This document shows positions 63,149-64,000 of a DNA stretch of 64,000 nucleotides, in pieces. The position numbers were made by a program, and so were the translations under genes. The DNA lies in assembly GCA_017521425.1 (NCBI GenBank), contig JAFXCQ010000016.1:124001-188000 (forward strand). The letters are read 5' to 3'. The notes under the pieces were generated by a model. The model was not told the DNA's origin, searched no databases, and saw only the letters and a program-made list of their open reading frames with translations. Source of the stretch: Clostridia bacterium (GTDB taxonomy: Bacteria; Bacillota; Clostridia; Oscillospirales; Acutalibacteraceae). The first letter of the stretch is position 1. Each line of letters starts with the position of its first letter.

Positions 63149-64000
63149 ATGGCGATGTTAGAATATATAAAACACTCTTCTCAATGTGAAAATTACAATA
63201 AAATTCTCACGTTGAGAGAAAAAAGCGAGAAAGATGAAAAAGCGCTACATATAAGCTGTGTTATCGGTGAAGAAATTATAGCTTGTGGTAGCCTTTTGGA
63301 AATCGAAAAAGGTATTTTTGAAATTTACGGTTTATTTGTAAAAGACCATTATAATATGAATGGTCTTGGTACAAATATCGTTAAGAGCTTCAAAGAAAAA
63401 GCAAAAGAAATGGGTGCAACTGAAATATTCGCAAATGCACAGGTTTCTACTATTCGTTTTTTTGAAAAGAATGGTTTTGCAGTTGATGGGGTATCATTCC
63501 CGCAAGGTGACGACCGTTTTGTAAAATGCTCATATCAGTTTGTTTTTGATGATGCAAGCTGGGTATCTTTTGGTGGCGAAAAAGATGCTGTAATTGCCCG
63601 TAAAGACTTTTTTGTTGATACTGTAAAAGAAACTTATCTTTATGCCTCGGGACTTGGTTTCTGTGAAATTTATATAAACGGAAAGAAGGTTTCAGACCGA
63701 CTTTTAGCACCTGCGTGGACTAACTATGTTTCAGTTGATTCAAAAACAATGTCTTACCCGATTTTTGATAAAATGACTAATAGAATTCTTTATGAGAAGT
63801 TAGATATAACATCATTTTTAAAAGAAGGTAAAAACACAATTGTTTTTCATATTGGTGGCGGTTGGTTCTGTCAATATGAAAGCATTGGTGAACTCGCACC
63901 CCATTATGGCGATATAATGCTTTGCTTTAAAATTATGCAGGGTGAAAGACAGATTGCCGAAAGTGATGACAGGGTAAAATATATAAAGTCTTATGTCAGA
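63149..64000 (+). CDS. GNAT acetyltransferase fused to rhamnosidase N-domain, 3' truncated by window edge
   Basis: The frame stays open from ATG 63149 to the last base (284 codons). Residues 1 to about 125 form a GNAT domain: EIYGLFVKDHYNMNGLGTNI holds the acetyl-CoA loop and STIRFFEKNGFAVDG is the usual C-terminal motif. From about 130 the sequence becomes a beta-sandwich with AYLYASGLGFCEIYINGKKV-like pattern (YLYASGLGFCEIYINGKKV, RLLAPAWTNY) typical of the GH78 N-domain. The catalytic barrel would lie outside the window. It directly follows lacZ, so both probably work on one glycan. It has only GAGGG as a ribosome site. Confidence 0.8.
   Translation, partial: MAMLEYIKHSSQCENYNKILTLREKSEKDEKALHISCVIGEEIIACGSLLEIEKGIFEIYGLFVKDHYNMNGLGTNIVKSFKEKAKEMGATEIFANAQVSTIRFFEKNGFAVDGVSFPQGDDRFVKCSYQFVFDDASWVSFGGEKDAVIARKDFFVDTVKETYLYASGLGFCEIYINGKKVSDRLLAPAWTNYVSVDSKTMSYPIFDKMTNRILYEKLDITSFLKEGKNTIVFHIGGGWFCQYESIGELAPHYGDIMLCFKIMQGERQIAESDDRVKYIKSYVR

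Noticed and set aside
1-64000. tRNA, rRNA, integrase, transposase or origin sequences
   Set aside because: None were seen when scanning both strands; the island at 31199-35324 has no visible integrase or attachment repeats.

Overview
The window is a low-GC chromosomal segment with Gram-positive signals: strong Shine-Dalgarno sites, -35/-10 promoters with 17-bp spacing, U-tract terminators, a T-box riboswitch on ileS, and an HrcA/CIRCE operator. The protein families (GPH sugar symporter, many intracellular glycoside hydrolases, NSS symporter, M14 gamma-D-glutamyl endopeptidase, DUF5058 pair) and codon use suggest an anaerobic, spore-former-related gut Clostridia member (Oscillospirales/Ruminococcaceae-like). 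That assignment is inference. No rRNA, tRNA, CRISPR array or intact transposon was seen.

Layout. 1-1754: the 3' part of a GH3 glycosidase, cut at its nucleophile codon. 1898-9756: an unknown protein, the RNA-binding factor Tex, then a heat-shock pair clpB-htpG behind a perfect CIRCE. 9757-10340: a candidate small RNA and a tandem array of 84-bp palindromes. 10350-16114: an NSS symporter, a small XRE regulator, and a heterodimeric ABC exporter preceded by a 24-codon leader ORF and an intrinsic terminator, in the style of the Bacillus bmrB-bmrCD attenuator. 16336-31173: mostly housekeeping or unknown genes (unknown three-gene operon, two YfcE-type phosphodiesterases, DUF5058 membrane pair, malic enzyme, RF2, T-box/IleRS, M14 endopeptidase, GDPD, chemoreceptor).

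31199-35324 is an accessory island. A minus-strand unit encodes a ClpX-like ATPase and a small helical protein. It is preceded by two near-identical 11-codon ORFs ending KLLLLV, each followed by a covarying hairpin. A divergent promoter drives two unknown genes. 35331-49000 is a glycan region: GH78, GH36, GH92, an aldo/keto reductase, a GPH symporter with a long cytoplasmic tail, a cyclic-phosphate-type receiver protein, a CapA-like phosphatase and an SGNH hydrolase. 50368-56898 is a four-gene operon of VWA protein, LRR protein, MoxR ATPase and LRR protein, the best candidate for an undescribed multi-protein system. 56998-59936 holds recD2-comF. 60092-64000 holds a LacZ-type GH2 and the start of a GNAT-rhamnosidase fusion.

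How the genes fit together: the glycosidases lack signal peptides, so imported oligosaccharides (GPH symporter) are probably trimmed inside the cell by GH3, GH2, GH36, GH78 and GH92 enzymes. Expression control is unusually RNA-based here: T-box, leader-peptide attenuator, tandem micro-ORF/hairpin leader, and one RBS-sequestering hairpin.
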